From positions 1-40,332 of the forward strand of contig JABFVL010000029.1 of the NCBI GenBank assembly GCA_013362805.1: DNA of 40,332 nt. The letters run 5' to 3'. This document shows positions 16,292 through 25,647 of this stretch, one piece after another. This stretch comes from Mycobacteriales bacterium (GTDB taxonomy: Bacteria > Actinomycetota > Actinomycetes > Mycobacteriales > QHCE01). Position numbers and translations under genes: made by a program. The notes beneath the pieces were generated by a model. The model ran no database searches. It worked only from the letters and a program-made list of their open reading frames with translations, and was not told the DNA's origin. Within the stretch, counting starts at the first letter, position 1, and every line of letters begins with the position of its first letter.

Positions 16292-17050
16292 ATGACAAGC
16301 ATAAACGCGTGTCCGCCAATGACCAATAGCAGCACAGGGACAGCACTCGCGATAGCAAAAGCTGGATGGCGGTTACTGCGCGCCCGATACCGCCGCGCAG
16401 CAACGCCGCAGCGCCGCACAAGTCATCTAGACGAGGCATCTTGCCGCCAGATCAATGCCGCAGTCGGCCGCGCCACAGTGATGACACCCACCGCAAAACG
16501 GAGCTCTCCCTCTGTCATCTCACGTGCAGAGCGTTGCGACTCTAAGGCAAACAAGAGCACCCAGGTTAAAGACACCCTCCGCAAACATCAACCGACCTGC
16601 GGCGAAGTGTCTGAACGGGATTGCGCGATGTGTGGGAAAAGTTTCCCATGCGCCTTCTTCGTCACAGCCAGAGCGGAACTTGCCGCGCTAAACGGCGCGC
16701 AACCACCACGTGAACAAGACCACGAGGAACCCCTCACAGCCCTTAGACGATCTCTTACTCGCGACGCGGACGAACCCGGCACACGTCAAAGCCCCACCCA
16801 GCGATGGCAAGCAATGTGCCACCGCATCACCAAGGCGGCTTCCCAATGGACATATCCTCACCACGCGTGGGAGCCCTGGGGCCTTGGATTCATTCGGCTC
16901 GCCAAACCAGGCGCCCTATGCACTCATTGCCGCCCCGATGCGACGAGTCGCAAGCCGCACCCGAGGTTTGAAGTTCGGTTCGATGGGATGGGAAGCCAAG
17001 TCTTGTGCTGGACGCACCTGTTGACCCCTGCCGACTTGGTACAGGCATAA
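16292..17050 (+). CDS. Hypothetical protein with zinc-finger-like cysteine pairs
   Basis: The 252-residue protein is not recognised. The ATG has AAAGGA 7 bases upstream. The first 95 residues are basic and low in order. A CAMCGKSFPC segment (Cys111, 114, 120, with Cys103 before) and CTHC (210-213) with Cys239 further on look like two small zinc-binding or rubredoxin-like knuckles. Short CxxC...PC proteins of this kind often accompany GntR regulators on actinobacterial plasmids and integrative elements, by my recollection. It lies between two GntR/UTRA regulator genes and downstream of a candidate HutC-type operator. Coding status is probable rather than certain. Confidence 0.6.
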   Translation: MTSINACPPMTNSSTGTALAIAKAGWRLLRARYRRAATPQRRTSHLDEASCRQINAAVGRATVMTPTAKRSSPSVISRAERCDSKANKSTQVKDTLRKHQPTCGEVSERDCAMCGKSFPCAFFVTARAELAALNGAQPPREQDHEEPLTALRRSLTRDADEPGTRQSPTQRWQAMCHRITKAASQWTYPHHAWEPWGLGFIRLAKPGALCTHCRPDATSRKPHPRFEVRFDGMGSQVLCWTHLLTPADLVQA

Positions 17051-17118
17051 CGATGGTCTTCCACACATGGCCACGCAAGCCAGCCGTGTTCATAAGTAAA
17101 AACTCTCGCCTGCGGCCA

Positions 17119-17126
17119 GGTATACC
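17119..17126. promoter_or_regulatory. Short GGTATACC palindrome before second GntR gene
   Basis: GGTATACC contains the GT-TA-AC core often seen at GntR-family operators and lies 35 bases before the start of the second regulator. Eight bases is short, so it may be chance. Confidence 0.3.
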
Positions 17127-17161
17127 GTGGTGGCTCAGCAGTGCGGGCCAGAGGATTACTT

Positions 17162-17908
17162 ATGAACGAGCGGGTACCTATTTATCGGCGCATCGCCGAT
17201 GAACTACGTGATGCGATTCAAGCGGGCGAATACGTTGATGGCGACAAGCTTCCCGGCGAGAACGCCATTATGAAGTCGCATTCTGTCGCGCGGGCGACAG
17301 CTCGACAGGCGCTTTCTGTGCTGATCAATGAGGGCATTGCCATGTCTCGCAAGGGTTCTGGGGTGTATGTGCGTCTGTTCACGCGAGTGAAGCGGCAAAG
17401 TCCTGAGCGGTTGGCGAGTCAACGTTGGCAGGGTGGGCACGACATTCACACTCTCGACGCGTCGGGAAGAAAGCGCGCGGTAGATAGCGTCGAAGTGGAT
17501 CGTGTCGCCTGTCCTGACCATGTCGCGGAGGCTTTTGGTGTGCCGCTGGGGTCGGTGACGCTCAGGAGAAAGCGGCGCTATTGGATCGACGACGAGCCAG
17601 TTCAATTGGCTACCTCGTATATTCCGCTGGAGCTAACGGAAAACACGGCCATCGTAAATGTAGATACCGGACCGGGTGGCACATATGCGCGACTCGCTGA
17701 GGCTGGATATAAGCCTGTGCGGTTTGTTGAGCGACTGGTGGTCAAAATGCCGACTCCTGATGAGGTCTCTATGTTGCTACTTGTGCCTGGCACTCCGGTC
17801 ATCTTGATAACTAGGTTCGCGTTCTCTGCTGATGACCGTCTTGTAGAGGTCAATGACATGGTTTTGGATGCTTCGAGTTACGCCCTGGAGTATGAATTCT
17901 CGTCTTAG
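17162..17908 (+). CDS. Second GntR/HutC-family regulator with UTRA domain
   Basis: The 248-residue product has a winged helix domain (residues 5-70: VPIYRRIADELRDAIQAGEY, LPGENAIMKSHSVARATARQALSVLINEGI, wing RKGSGVYV). It is followed by a UTRA domain (about 95-245, with LRRKRRYWIDDEPVQLATSY and FVERLVVKMPTPDE). AGAGGA lies 7 bases before the ATG at 17162; an ATG at 17141 would add seven residues without support. It is similar in plan but not nearly identical to the first GntR protein 1.1 kb upstream, so the two should respond to different ligands. A TGGTCTAC element 23 bases after the stop resembles a HutC half-site. Target genes are unknown. Confidence 0.88.
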   Translation: MNERVPIYRRIADELRDAIQAGEYVDGDKLPGENAIMKSHSVARATARQALSVLINEGIAMSRKGSGVYVRLFTRVKRQSPERLASQRWQGGHDIHTLDASGRKRAVDSVEVDRVACPDHVAEAFGVPLGSVTLRRKRRYWIDDEPVQLATSYIPLELTENTAIVNVDTGPGGTYARLAEAGYKPVRFVERLVVKMPTPDEVSMLLLVPGTPVILITRFAFSADDRLVEVNDMVLDASSYALEYEFSS

Positions 17909-18094
17909 GATTGAGATTGCGGGTCAAGTGTGGTCTACTTTAGGCAGTCACATCTCTAGAGAGACTGTGAACGGATGAAACGTACCGACGTGACATAGGT
18001 GGAGCCGCGGCCCCGGCCGCGTTGCGAGCTGCCACAAGCTCCCCGATGGGTAACACCTATGCCGCACGGCCGCTTGAGCCCGGCTCGCGGCCAG

Positions 18095-18126
18095 CCTGGC
18101 GGCGACAGCCCCATGTCGCCGCCAGG
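18095..18126 (+). terminator. Perfect 13-bp hairpin upstream of the siderophore gene
   Basis: CCTGGCGGCGACA (18095-18107) and TGTCGCCGCCAGG (18114-18126) form a perfect stem with a 6-base loop. With no T run it fits an actinobacterial terminator that insulates the siderophore gene from upstream transcription. It ends 16 bases before the iron box. Confidence 0.55.
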
Positions 18127-18142
18127 CCAGAATCGACGAAAA

Positions 18143-18161
18143 TTAGGTAAGGCTTACTTAG
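18143..18161. promoter_or_regulatory. DtxR/IdeR-type iron box
   Basis: TTAGGTAAGGCTTACTTAG agrees at 15 of 19 positions with the iron-box consensus TTAGGTTAGGCTAACCTAA and keeps its inverted symmetry. It lies 49 bases before the siderophore synthetase start, where a ferrous-loaded DtxR/IdeR repressor would block transcription. Iron limitation should therefore induce the gene. Confidence 0.8.
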
Positions 18162-18210
18162 TGAGGTGGGTCAGTAAGAGGGCTCAACGGTCGTCGCTTA
18201 TCGTCAGTGA

Positions 18211-21200
18211 GTGGATGCGGAACGGGCAAGTGCCAACCGACTCATCAATGCACTCATCCGAGAGCGCATTGATCCTCATCTGCCATGGGCAACCACACCT
18301 GTCACAGTGACCGGACGCCGGGTTTTGGCTACAAATGCCGACATTTGGCAGCACCTGCTCACGAACCCCGTGCTCACCGAAGAAGTGCGCGAAGAACTGC
18401 GTGAATCGGCAGCCGGTGAAGGCCAAGGCGCGGAACTACCCACCGCCCCCAGCACTGTTGAATGGGTGCAAGAACAACGCAGCACAAACCCCCATTTCAG
18501 CCCCCTCGCTTTCTTCGAACAATCGGTGCGCAGCGGCCACCAACTACACCCCACCTCGCGCATTCGCCACGGCATGAGCGTCGACGAAATAACGGCATAC
18601 GCCCCCGAATGGGCGCCCACGGTTGAACTGGCCATCGTCGCAATCAAACACACACACCTACACGACCGGGGCATGACCGCCGCATTGCTGCGAGAACACC
18701 CAAGCCAAAGCCAGAGCGCTCTCGCGGACATTCAGGCGCTCGGGGAAGATGCTGAGCAATACGGACTGCTGCCAGTACATCCGTGGCAAGTGCGACACCG
18801 GCTTAGCACGCAGTTCCGCGCCGAGCTCGACGCACGCGAGATCATCATCACCACTCACACAATTCCCACCCAGCCGCTGCTCTCGACCCGCACAATGCGC
18901 CCGCTGAACGGCGCATCACATCTCAAAACCGCGATAGGGGTCCGGCTCACTGGAGCGATCAGAGGCGTATCTCCACAGGCCGCCGCCAACGGCATAGCGG
19001 TGTCCAGCCTTCTGAACACACTGAACGTCGACGGACTGCATATCTTGACTGAGCAAGCCTCCGCGAGCTTCATCGACCACACCGAAGCCAATCGGGAATT
19101 CATGCTCGGGGCAATCGCTCGCACCAACCCAGAACGTCACCACACCGACCTCACACTTCCCGTCGCCGCGTTGCGCGCTGAATCTCCCATCACCAAAAAA
19201 CCACTACTTAACGAACTTGAAACAGCGACATTCGCCACCGACTACGCCGAACTCGTGCTGCCACCACTGCTAACCCTCGTGACGAAGTACGGAATCGCGC
19301 TAGAAGCTCACGCACAAAACACACTGGTTACTCTCAAAGAGCGGAAGCCGGACCGAATCACGTACCGCGACTTTGGAGCAATACGAATCAGCCCCCAGCG
19401 TCTGGCCAACCACGGGCATGTCATCGAACTGGCCCCAGGCTCAGCACTGACCGCTGACAACGACGACGATCTTCGGAATCGACTGAGCTACTCCTTGATC
19501 CAAGATCACCTCGGCGAACTACTCCCAGCGCTAGCCGCACAAACCGGCCAACCCGAAATCGAACTTTGGCGCCCCTTCGTGGAAACAGCGCGCGCCACCT
19601 TCGCGCGACTACGGCAATGCTGCTCTTCCTGTCTTCGCGCGGCCGATGAAGACGAAGCGTTCTTCTTCGCGGAAACCGCGCCGCTCAAGGCACACTTGCG
19701 GGCTCGACTCGCTGGCGCCACTCATCAAGCGCAATACATCCCAGTGGAGAACCCGTTCCACCTGGTTGAGAACGGAAAGGCCAGTCAACCAATAGCGAGC
19801 GAAACCGAACGTTTCGTCCAAGAAGAACACCCCGAACTCATCGCTAATTTTCGGGCGCAACTGCCCATCGCCCGGATCATCACCGCGCAGCGAGTACGCG
19901 ACACTTGTGCGCGAGAAAACCTCGTCTTGGACCTATCGCGGTGGGATCGAGTACAGCAAGAGGCCGAGAACTCGGCACAAAACTTGGCCCTGGCCCGCGC
20001 GAACCTGCACGCGCAAAAACCAGCGACGGCAAATGACATCAGCGGCGAAAACGTTCAAGAAGAACGATTCAGCGCGCAGGGACACAATTTGCACCCGCTG
20101 AGCCGAGCCCGGCTGGGCTTCTCCCCTGGCGACAACTTCGCATACCCAGCCGAAGGCGCGGGCAGCGTGGAGCTGCGGCTCGTCGCCGTTCACCGCGATC
20201 TGCTGCGGCACACACCGACGCCCACCGGGCAGAATGTTAGTGAACTGGTCCTTGAGCAACTCGATCTGACATCGCGGGTGCGTGAAGCCATGAACACGCA
20301 AGCCTTGGACCCGAATACCTTCGACGTGATTCCGCTGCATCCCTGGCAATGTGCTCACGCACTGCCGGCCAGCTACCCGGCTGAACTCGCCGCGCGCACT
20401 ATCGTGCCGCTAGATGTGACAATCCCGGCCATACCTAGCGCGTCCATGCGAACCTTGGCAACCGAGCCTGGCCACAATGGACAACGGCTGATGATAAAAA
20501 CCGCGATCGCCGCCCAAGTCACCACAACCATCCGCAACATCTCCCCGGCTTCCACCCAAAATGGCCCCAGACTGAGCCGCGTCATGGAAACCATCGTGGA
20601 GCGAGAACCGCACCTCAATGGGCGGGTATCCGCACTCGTCGAACATGCTGGGGTGTGCTTCAGCGAAACCGCGACGCCAGACCTACCCGGCCCACAGCAG
20701 CGCGAGCGCAACTTGTCAGTGATAGTGCGCGAAGACCTTTCCCGACATGTCTCGCCCGGCGATCGGGTACTGACCGGGTGCGTCTTCTACGCCGAAAATC
20801 CCGCCACCGGGCGGCCATTTCTACTAAATGTCGTCCAGCAACGCGCGGCGCTGGCCGGCTTGAACCTATCGAAAGCGGGACTAGCCCTGTGGGATGAATA
20901 CGCGGGACTCTTGATAAATACCATCTTGACTTTCCTCACCAGGTACGGCGTCGGGCTAGAAGCACACCTACAAAACAGCCTCGTGGTTGTGAACCAGGCA
21001 CGCATCACCCGACTCCTGCTCCGAGACTTCGCGGGGGTGCGAATCCACCACACGCGGCTCACCCAAGCGGGCATAGATTTCACGCCCGCACCTGGGTCCA
21101 TCACCTTCACAGATGACATGCGCGAGGTGTACCGCAAGACTTTTCACGCCGCTATATTGGCCAACCTTGCCGAGGTGGCAAGAACTCTGAGCGATGTAGT

Positions 21201-21423
21201 GTCCCCTACTACTCTGTGGGAGCGTGCTCGCTCGCTAGTCGAAGAGACTTTCGTGATACTCGCCGCGAGTGAGCGGACCTCGCGCGAGGGCATCGCAGCG
21301 GACCGAGCGGCGATTTTCGCACCGAAGCTAGATCACAAGGCGTTCCTGCGCATGCGGTTGTTCGAACCATCGCACCCGGAGTTCGCCACGTATTGGCCTA
21401 CCCCGAACCCGCTGGTCTCGTAG
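18211..21423 (+). CDS. Two-module NIS (IucA/IucC-type) siderophore synthetase
   Basis: The 1070-residue protein contains two complete NRPS-independent siderophore synthetase modules in one chain. Module 1 (about 1-530) has GHQLHPTSRIRHGMS (109-123), SHLKTAIGVRLTGAIRGVSP, LEAHAQNTLV and YRDFGAIRI, then a FhuF-like helical tail with LKAHLRARL near 492. Module 2 (about 540-1070) repeats the order: GHNLHPLSRARLGFS (624-638), LMIKTAIAAQVTTTIRNISP, LEAHLQNSLV, LRDFAGVRI and HKAFLRMRL near 1042. Each module adenylates a carboxylate and condenses it with an amine or alcohol. I recall a similar two-half protein, CiuE, in Corynebacterium diphtheriae. The GTG at 18211 follows an in-frame stop and has only a weak ribosome site. 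No transport gene is adjacent. Confidence 0.92.
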   Translation: MDAERASANRLINALIRERIDPHLPWATTPVTVTGRRVLATNADIWQHLLTNPVLTEEVREELRESAAGEGQGAELPTAPSTVEWVQEQRSTNPHFSPLAFFEQSVRSGHQLHPTSRIRHGMSVDEITAYAPEWAPTVELAIVAIKHTHLHDRGMTAALLREHPSQSQSALADIQALGEDAEQYGLLPVHPWQVRHRLSTQFRAELDAREIIITTHTIPTQPLLSTRTMRPLNGASHLKTAIGVRLTGAIRGVSPQAAANGIAVSSLLNTLNVDGLHILTEQASASFIDHTEANREFMLGAIARTNPERHHTDLTLPVAALRAESPITKKPLLNELETATFATDYAELVLPPLLTLVTKYGIALEAHAQNTLVTLKERKPDRITYRDFGAIRISPQRLANHGHVIELAPGSALTADNDDDLRNRLSYSLIQDHLGELLPALAAQTGQPEIELWRPFVETARATFARLRQCCSSCLRAADEDEAFFFAETAPLKAHLRARLAGATHQAQYIPVENPFHLVENGKASQPIASETERFVQEEHPELIANFRAQLPIARIITAQRVRDTCARENLVLDLSRWDRVQQEAENSAQNLALARANLHAQKPATANDISGENVQEERFSAQGHNLHPLSRARLGFSPGDNFAYPAEGAGSVELRLVAVHRDLLRHTPTPTGQNVSELVLEQLDLTSRVREAMNTQALDPNTFDVIPLHPWQCAHALPASYPAELAARTIVPLDVTIPAIPSASMRTLATEPGHNGQRLMIKTAIAAQVTTTIRNISPASTQNGPRLSRVMETIVEREPHLNGRVSALVEHAGVCFSETATPDLPGPQQRERNLSVIVREDLSRHVSPGDRVLTGCVFYAENPATGRPFLLNVVQQRAALAGLNLSKAGLALWDEYAGLLINTILTFLTRYGVGLEAHLQNSLVVVNQARITRLLLRDFAGVRIHHTRLTQAGIDFTPAPGSITFTDDMREVYRKTFHAAILANLAEVARTLSDVVSPTTLWERARSLVEETFVILAASERTSREGIAADRAAIFAPKLDHKAFLRMRLFEPSHPEFATYWPTPNPLVS

Positions 21424-21428
21424 TTGGG

Positions 21429-22403
21429 CTATCTACGCGGCCGCGCCGGCGGCTCTTTTCGCGGCGAAGTGGGCACAACTAGTTCACCGGCGACAACATG
21501 TGGCGTGCGAGTCGATGCCACGACAGGACGTTGCTCAACAGATATCCGCACCTGGGCCCCTTGATCTCGAACAACCAGCACTTCCTCATCACTGGCAGGA
21601 CGGGCAGCGATGCTCGGGCTATCCAGCTCACGGGAACCTGATCCTTCCGCGATTCCCACAGCGACCTCGCCGAGCGCTCGACCAGCTGCGGTAATCGTGC
21701 CGCTCGTCGCGCTTTCGACCACTGCATTACCCTCGCCCACATCAACGAAGAGCGAGCTCCCTTTGCCTTGCATATTCTTAATACACGCGGTGGGGTTATC
21801 GCTGACTACGCCCAATTTCAGGGATAGCGCGCCGCTATGTGAAGTAACGTCAACGGTGTCGGCGGCAATTTCAGCGTCCGCGCCTTCAAGTACTTCAGTA
21901 ATAGCGACAGCGAGCGCGGCCACCTTTAGATCTGTGCTCACTGTATGAGCACGAAATTCATTAGCCTCCACATTTATTTGGGGGCCATTGACGAGATCCT
22001 CTGCCGTAACTTTGTCGGCTGTTAATTCGACTACTTCATCTCCGCCGATATGCCCCAATTCAATCTGCATTGCCTCTGCGAAAACAACGATTGGAACGCT
22101 AGGGGTAATTTCAATCTTCAGCGCGCAATCGTTCGGCAAACTATCCGGGCGCATAAACAAGGCGGCTCCGTGCGTGCCGATTTCTTCTATCCCCGCCGGG
22201 AACAAGCTCTTGAAGAGCTGTCGAGACTCCTCTTCGGATCTGGATACTGCTGATTCCAACACGATCCGTGCCGCAGGCTGGTCGCCCTCTTCTAATTGAC
22301 CTATGGCAGTACTAAGTTTTAGTTTTCCCGCATAGGTTGCATCAGCCTTGATACGTATACCAAGACTAGAAATGGGCACCTGAAGAGACGTCTTCTCGGC
22401 CAT
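21429..22403 (-). CDS. Hypothetical beta-rich protein
   Basis: The 324-residue product is not recognised. It has no signal peptide or membrane helix. The sequence is rich in Val, Ile, Ala and Glu in short alternating runs (for example LKVAALAVAITEVLEGADAE and ADTVDVTSHSGALSLKLGVV), which suggests stacked beta strands like DUF4097-type repeats. That likeness is weak. The C-terminal 30 residues are proline- and arginine-rich and probably disordered. A poor ribosome site (AAGAAAG) precedes the ATG. It lies 38 bases after asd on the same strand, so read-through from lysC-asd is possible, and it converges on the siderophore gene with 5 bases between. Confidence 0.7.
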   Translation of the reverse strand: MAEKTSLQVPISSLGIRIKADATYAGKLKLSTAIGQLEEGDQPAARIVLESAVSRSEEESRQLFKSLFPAGIEEIGTHGAALFMRPDSLPNDCALKIEITPSVPIVVFAEAMQIELGHIGGDEVVELTADKVTAEDLVNGPQINVEANEFRAHTVSTDLKVAALAVAITEVLEGADAEIAADTVDVTSHSGALSLKLGVVSDNPTACIKNMQGKGSSLFVDVGEGNAVVESATSGTITAAGRALGEVAVGIAEGSGSRELDSPSIAARPASDEEVLVVRDQGAQVRISVEQRPVVASTRTPHVVAGELVVPTSPRKEPPARPRR

Positions 22404-22441
22404 AATAGTGACGCGGCTTTCTTAAAAATTGATCGTGAACG

Positions 22442-23509
22442 CTATTTAGTAAATTCAGGCGCCAAGTGCTCGGCGATTTGCAAAGTGTTGAGAGCCGCAC
22501 CTTTTCGCAGGTTATCCCCACACAAAAACAATTCCAGCGCACGGGGATCATCGAGCGACCGCCGAATGCGACCAACCCACGTCGGGTCGGTGCCCACCAC
22601 ATCTGCCGGAGTTGGGAAGTCACCCGCTTCTGGATCGTCGCAAACAACGACACCGGGCGCGGCAGCCAACAAATCGCGAGCATTGTCAGCGTCCACTTCA
22701 GTGTTAAACACCGCATGCACTGACAAAGAATGCGTGGTGACCACGGGAACCCGCACACAAGTGGCGGATATTTTCAGCTCGGGCAGATCGAGAATCTTGC
22801 GTGATTCGTTGCGCACTTTCATCTCTTCTGACGACCACCCGGCTTCACGAAGAGAGCCCGCCCAAGGCACAACATTGAGCGCGAGCGGAGCCGGGAAGGG
22901 GCCCAGGTCTTCACCTAGTGCGGTCCGCACATCTCCAGCCCGTGAGCCAAGTTCGCGGTCTCCAGCTACTTTCACCAGCTGATCGTGCAGCGTGTCGATG
23001 CCAGACTGCCCGGCGCCGGAAGCGGCTTGATATGAAGCCACCACCAGTTCAGCGAGCCCGTATTCGCGGTGCAGGGCGCCAAGGGCCACGATCATGGACA
23101 GCGTGGTGCAGTTGGGGTTCGCGATGATCCCTTTCGGCCGGTTAGCCATGGCGTCAGCGTTTACTTCTGGCACCACCAATGGAACCTCTGGGTCCATCCG
23201 GAACGCTCCGGAGTTGTCCACCACTACGGCACCTCGAGCGGTGGCGATGGGGGCCCATTGCGCTGAGACCTCGTCGGGCACGTCGAAGACCGCGATGTCG
23301 ATATCATTGAACACGCCAGGTTCAAGAAGCTGGACTTCGACCATTTCCCCACGTACGGGAAGGGTGCGCCCTGCTGAGCGGCGAGATGCGACTAGTCGAA
23401 TTTCACCCCACAGGTCTTCGCGTTCGGTGATGATGCCGCGCATGACGGTGCCGACAGCACCCGAGGCGCCCACGATGGCAAGTGATGGTTTCCGCTGTTC
23501 AAAAGTCAT
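22442..23509 (-). CDS. asd: Aspartate-semialdehyde dehydrogenase
   Basis: The 355-residue enzyme reduces aspartyl-4-phosphate to aspartate semialdehyde with NADPH, the branch point to lysine/diaminopimelate, threonine and methionine. The NADP loop VGASGAVGTVM lies at residues 13-23, and the catalytic cysteine is in NPNCTT (near residue 134). SYQAASGAGQSG and the late catalytic His region (RVPVVTTHSLSVHA) are also typical. Length is normal for actinobacterial Asd. It starts 2 bases after the lysC stop, so the two are one operon, as in mycobacteria and corynebacteria. Confidence 0.97.
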   Translation of the reverse strand: MTFEQRKPSLAIVGASGAVGTVMRGIITEREDLWGEIRLVASRRSAGRTLPVRGEMVEVQLLEPGVFNDIDIAVFDVPDEVSAQWAPIATARGAVVVDNSGAFRMDPEVPLVVPEVNADAMANRPKGIIANPNCTTLSMIVALGALHREYGLAELVVASYQAASGAGQSGIDTLHDQLVKVAGDRELGSRAGDVRTALGEDLGPFPAPLALNVVPWAGSLREAGWSSEEMKVRNESRKILDLPELKISATCVRVPVVTTHSLSVHAVFNTEVDADNARDLLAAAPGVVVCDDPEAGDFPTPADVVGTDPTWVGRIRRSLDDPRALELFLCGDNLRKGAALNTLQIAEHLAPEFTK

Positions 23510-23511
23510 AG

Positions 23512-24777
23512 TTATCGCCCGGTCCCTGCGTAAACAGTTGCTTGCTCTTCGCTGCCAAGGTCAAATGCGTCGTGTACCGCGCGCACCGCGGCATCTAGGT
23601 CTGCATCCCGGCAGACCACCGAGATTCGAATTTCGGAGGTGGAGATAATTTCGATGTTCACGCCGGCTTCGGCTAGCGCACCACAGAAGGTCGCAGTCAC
23701 CCCGGGGTGCGAACGCATGCCCGCGCCCACCAGCGAAACCTTGCCGATGTGGTCGTCGTAAATCACCTTGCTGAAACCCATTGTTTTTTGCACTCGGTTG
23801 AGCGCGGCAACCGCGGTTGGCCCGTCGCCCTTGGGCAGGGTGAACGAGATGTCGGTCCGACCCGATTCTGGGGCTGAGACATTTTGAACGACCATGTCGA
23901 TGTTGATGTCAGCGTCCGCGAGGGCCCGGAAGATCGCGGCGGCCTCACCTGGCTCATCGGGTATATCGGTCACCGTAATTTTTGCTTCGCTACGGTCGTG
24001 GGCTACGCCGACGATTATCGCTTGTTCCACCGTCAAATCCTCCATTGATCCGGTGATGAGGGTACCGGGGTTATTGGAATAGGAAGAACGCACATGAATT
24101 GTCATATTGCTACGACGGGCGTATTCCACTGAGCGAAGATGCAGCACTTTTGCCCCGCAGGCCGCCAGTTCTAGCATCTCCTCGTATGTGACAGTTTTCA
24201 ACCGGGTTGCCCCGGAAACTATCCGTGGATCGGCGGAGTACACGCCGTCCACATCTGTGTATATTTCGCATACATCCGCTTTGAGTGCCACGGCTAGCGC
24301 CGCCGCGGTGGTGTCTGAACCACCACGACCCAGAGTTGTGATGTCTTTGGTGTCCTGCGCGACGCCCTGGAATCCGGCGACAATCGCGACAGCCCCTTCA
24401 TCCAACGCACCACGAATGCGACCAGGCGTGATGTCGATGATGCGGGCTTTGCCGTGTGAGGCGGTCGTCAACACCCCCGCTTGTGAGCCTGTAAAGGATC
24501 GGGCTTCATAACCCAGGGTGTTAATCGCCATGGCGAGCAATGCCATTGAAATTCGCTCACCGGCGGTTAACAGCATGTCTAGCTCGCGACCCGGCGGGAC
24601 CGGAGCCACCTGGCCAGCCAAATCCAGCAGCTCGTCGGTCGTGTCGCCCATCGCGGAGACAACAACAACGACATCGTGCCCCGCCTTACGGGAAGCGACG
24701 ATTCGTTCAGCCACCCGCTTGATGCGTTCGGCATCGGAAACCGAGGAACCGCCATACTTCTGAACGACCAAACTCAT
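23512..24777 (-). CDS. lysC: Aspartate kinase, alpha subunit with internal beta start
   Basis: The 421-residue enzyme phosphorylates aspartate, the first step of the aspartate pathway. The N-terminal kinase domain shows [10 protein letters not shown] (4-13), [12 protein letters not shown], and [15 protein letters not shown]. The C-terminal half contains two ACT domains ([20 protein letters not shown] and [15 protein letters not shown]) that bind lysine and threonine for feedback control. An in-frame ATG at 24045 (Met245, start MEDLTVEQ) matches the place where corynebacterial lysC begins its separate beta subunit; it would give 177 residues. The first gene of the lysC-asd operon has only a weak ribosome site. 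Confidence 0.97.
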   Translation of the reverse strand: MSLVVQKYGGSSVSDAERIKRVAERIVASRKAGHDVVVVVSAMGDTTDELLDLAGQVAPVPPGRELDMLLTAGERISMALLAMAINTLGYEARSFTGSQAGVLTTASHGKARIIDITPGRIRGALDEGAVAIVAGFQGVAQDTKDITTLGRGGSDTTAAALAVALKADVCEIYTDVDGVYSADPRIVSGATRLKTVTYEEMLELAACGAKVLHLRSVEYARRSNMTIHVRSSYSNNPGTLITGSMEDLTVEQAIIVGVAHDRSEAKITVTDIPDEPGEAAAIFRALADADINIDMVVQNVSAPESGRTDISFTLPKGDGPTAVAALNRVQKTMGFSKVIYDDHIGKVSLVGAGMRSHPGVTATFCGALAEAGVNIEIISTSEIRISVVCRDADLDAAVRAVHDAFDLGSEEQATVYAGTGR

Positions 24778-24879
24778 TCGTTCAGCTTAGTGCCCGAGTC
24801 GTAACGCCACGTTGTCGGCGGCATGTTCGACCCGACGCGCGGAGTGGCGCCGGCGAAGTTTGACCGACCCTGCCACACT

Positions 24880-25647
24880 ATGGCCGTGCGTGGCTATCTT
24901 CGTTCCCTAAGCAGCATCACGGGCGTTCTGATACTTTCCTTGGCCGGCTGTGCAAGCGAAGCAAAACCCCCTTCCGAACAGGTAAAACCCGAGCCACCAC
25001 CGGCGAAACTGCGCCCCGGTGGCCAACTGTCCTCATATGCCGTTCGCCATGGAGCACTCACCTACGCCGCGGACTACCGCTACACACCTACCGGCGGCAC
25101 ACCCACCACCGCGCGCATCACCAGAACAACTGACTCTGTGCGTTTCGACCTTTCCGTCGCGGGCGACGCGAGCACTCACCCGCATCAGGTTTCGATCATT
25201 CAGAACCCTGCTGGCAGCTTTCGGTGCATCGCGTTGGGCGCACAAAACGCCTGTGCGCTTGTCGGTAAACCCGGAGAAGAATTCGCCGACGACCCTCGGC
25301 TTGAACGGGCGTTCATGGTGTGGCTTCCCGAACTATCAAGCCGGTCGGCCGCTTTGTCGGTTCAGAGCACTCAAGGCAAAGACGCGCTTGAAGGCGTCGT
25401 CGGCGAATGTTATTCGGTGGAAAGCGTCACCGCCTCAGTTGAGGCATCGGTAGATGCCGGCACATATTGCTTTCGAGATGACGCAATGATTTCTGGATTG
25501 CGTCTCGATTCAGGAACTCTGTTGTTGGTTAGCTCGGCCCCGGGGCCGGAATCCATTCCATTGCCGGGGCCGGTTGTGGACGTTTTGCCGGACGTGACAA
25601 TTCCGCCTCCAGCCAGTCCCACGCCCTCTCCAACGCCAGAGCAATAA
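24880..25647 (+). CDS. Putative lipoprotein with Pro-rich tail
   Basis: The 255-residue product from the ATG at 24880 has a lipoprotein signal with lipobox LAGC (Cys24), so it should be anchored outside the membrane. A proline-rich linker (KPPSEQVKPEPPPAK) leads to a domain of about 170 residues with four cysteines (FRCIAL, NACALV, GECYSV, TYCFRD), likely two disulphides. The end is a Pro/Ser/Thr tail. I do not recognise the family; LppX/LprG-like or other actinobacterial lipoproteins are only loosely similar. The start is uncertain because no good ribosome site is visible, and an upstream ATG at 24823 would put 19 more residues before the signal. It is divergent from lysC. Confidence 0.75.
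   Translation: MAVRGYLRSLSSITGVLILSLAGCASEAKPPSEQVKPEPPPAKLRPGGQLSSYAVRHGALTYAADYRYTPTGGTPTTARITRTTDSVRFDLSVAGDASTHPHQVSIIQNPAGSFRCIALGAQNACALVGKPGEEFADDPRLERAFMVWLPELSSRSAALSVQSTQGKDALEGVVGECYSVESVTASVEASVDAGTYCFRDDAMISGLRLDSGTLLLVSSAPGPESIPLPGPVVDVLPDVTIPPPASPTPSPTPEQ

Larger units (their letters stand above)
17909..18210. other. Spacer with several inverted repeats and an iron box
   Basis: No gene is seen here. In order it holds: TGGTCTACTTTAG (17931-17943), nearly the reverse complement of CTAAAGTGGACTA at 16095-16107; TCTCTAGAGA (17953-17962); CGCGGCC/GGCCGCG (18006-18021); the strong hairpin at 18095-18126; and the iron box at 18143-18161. The region thus joins the end of the GntR unit to the promoter of the siderophore gene. 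Confidence 0.6.
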
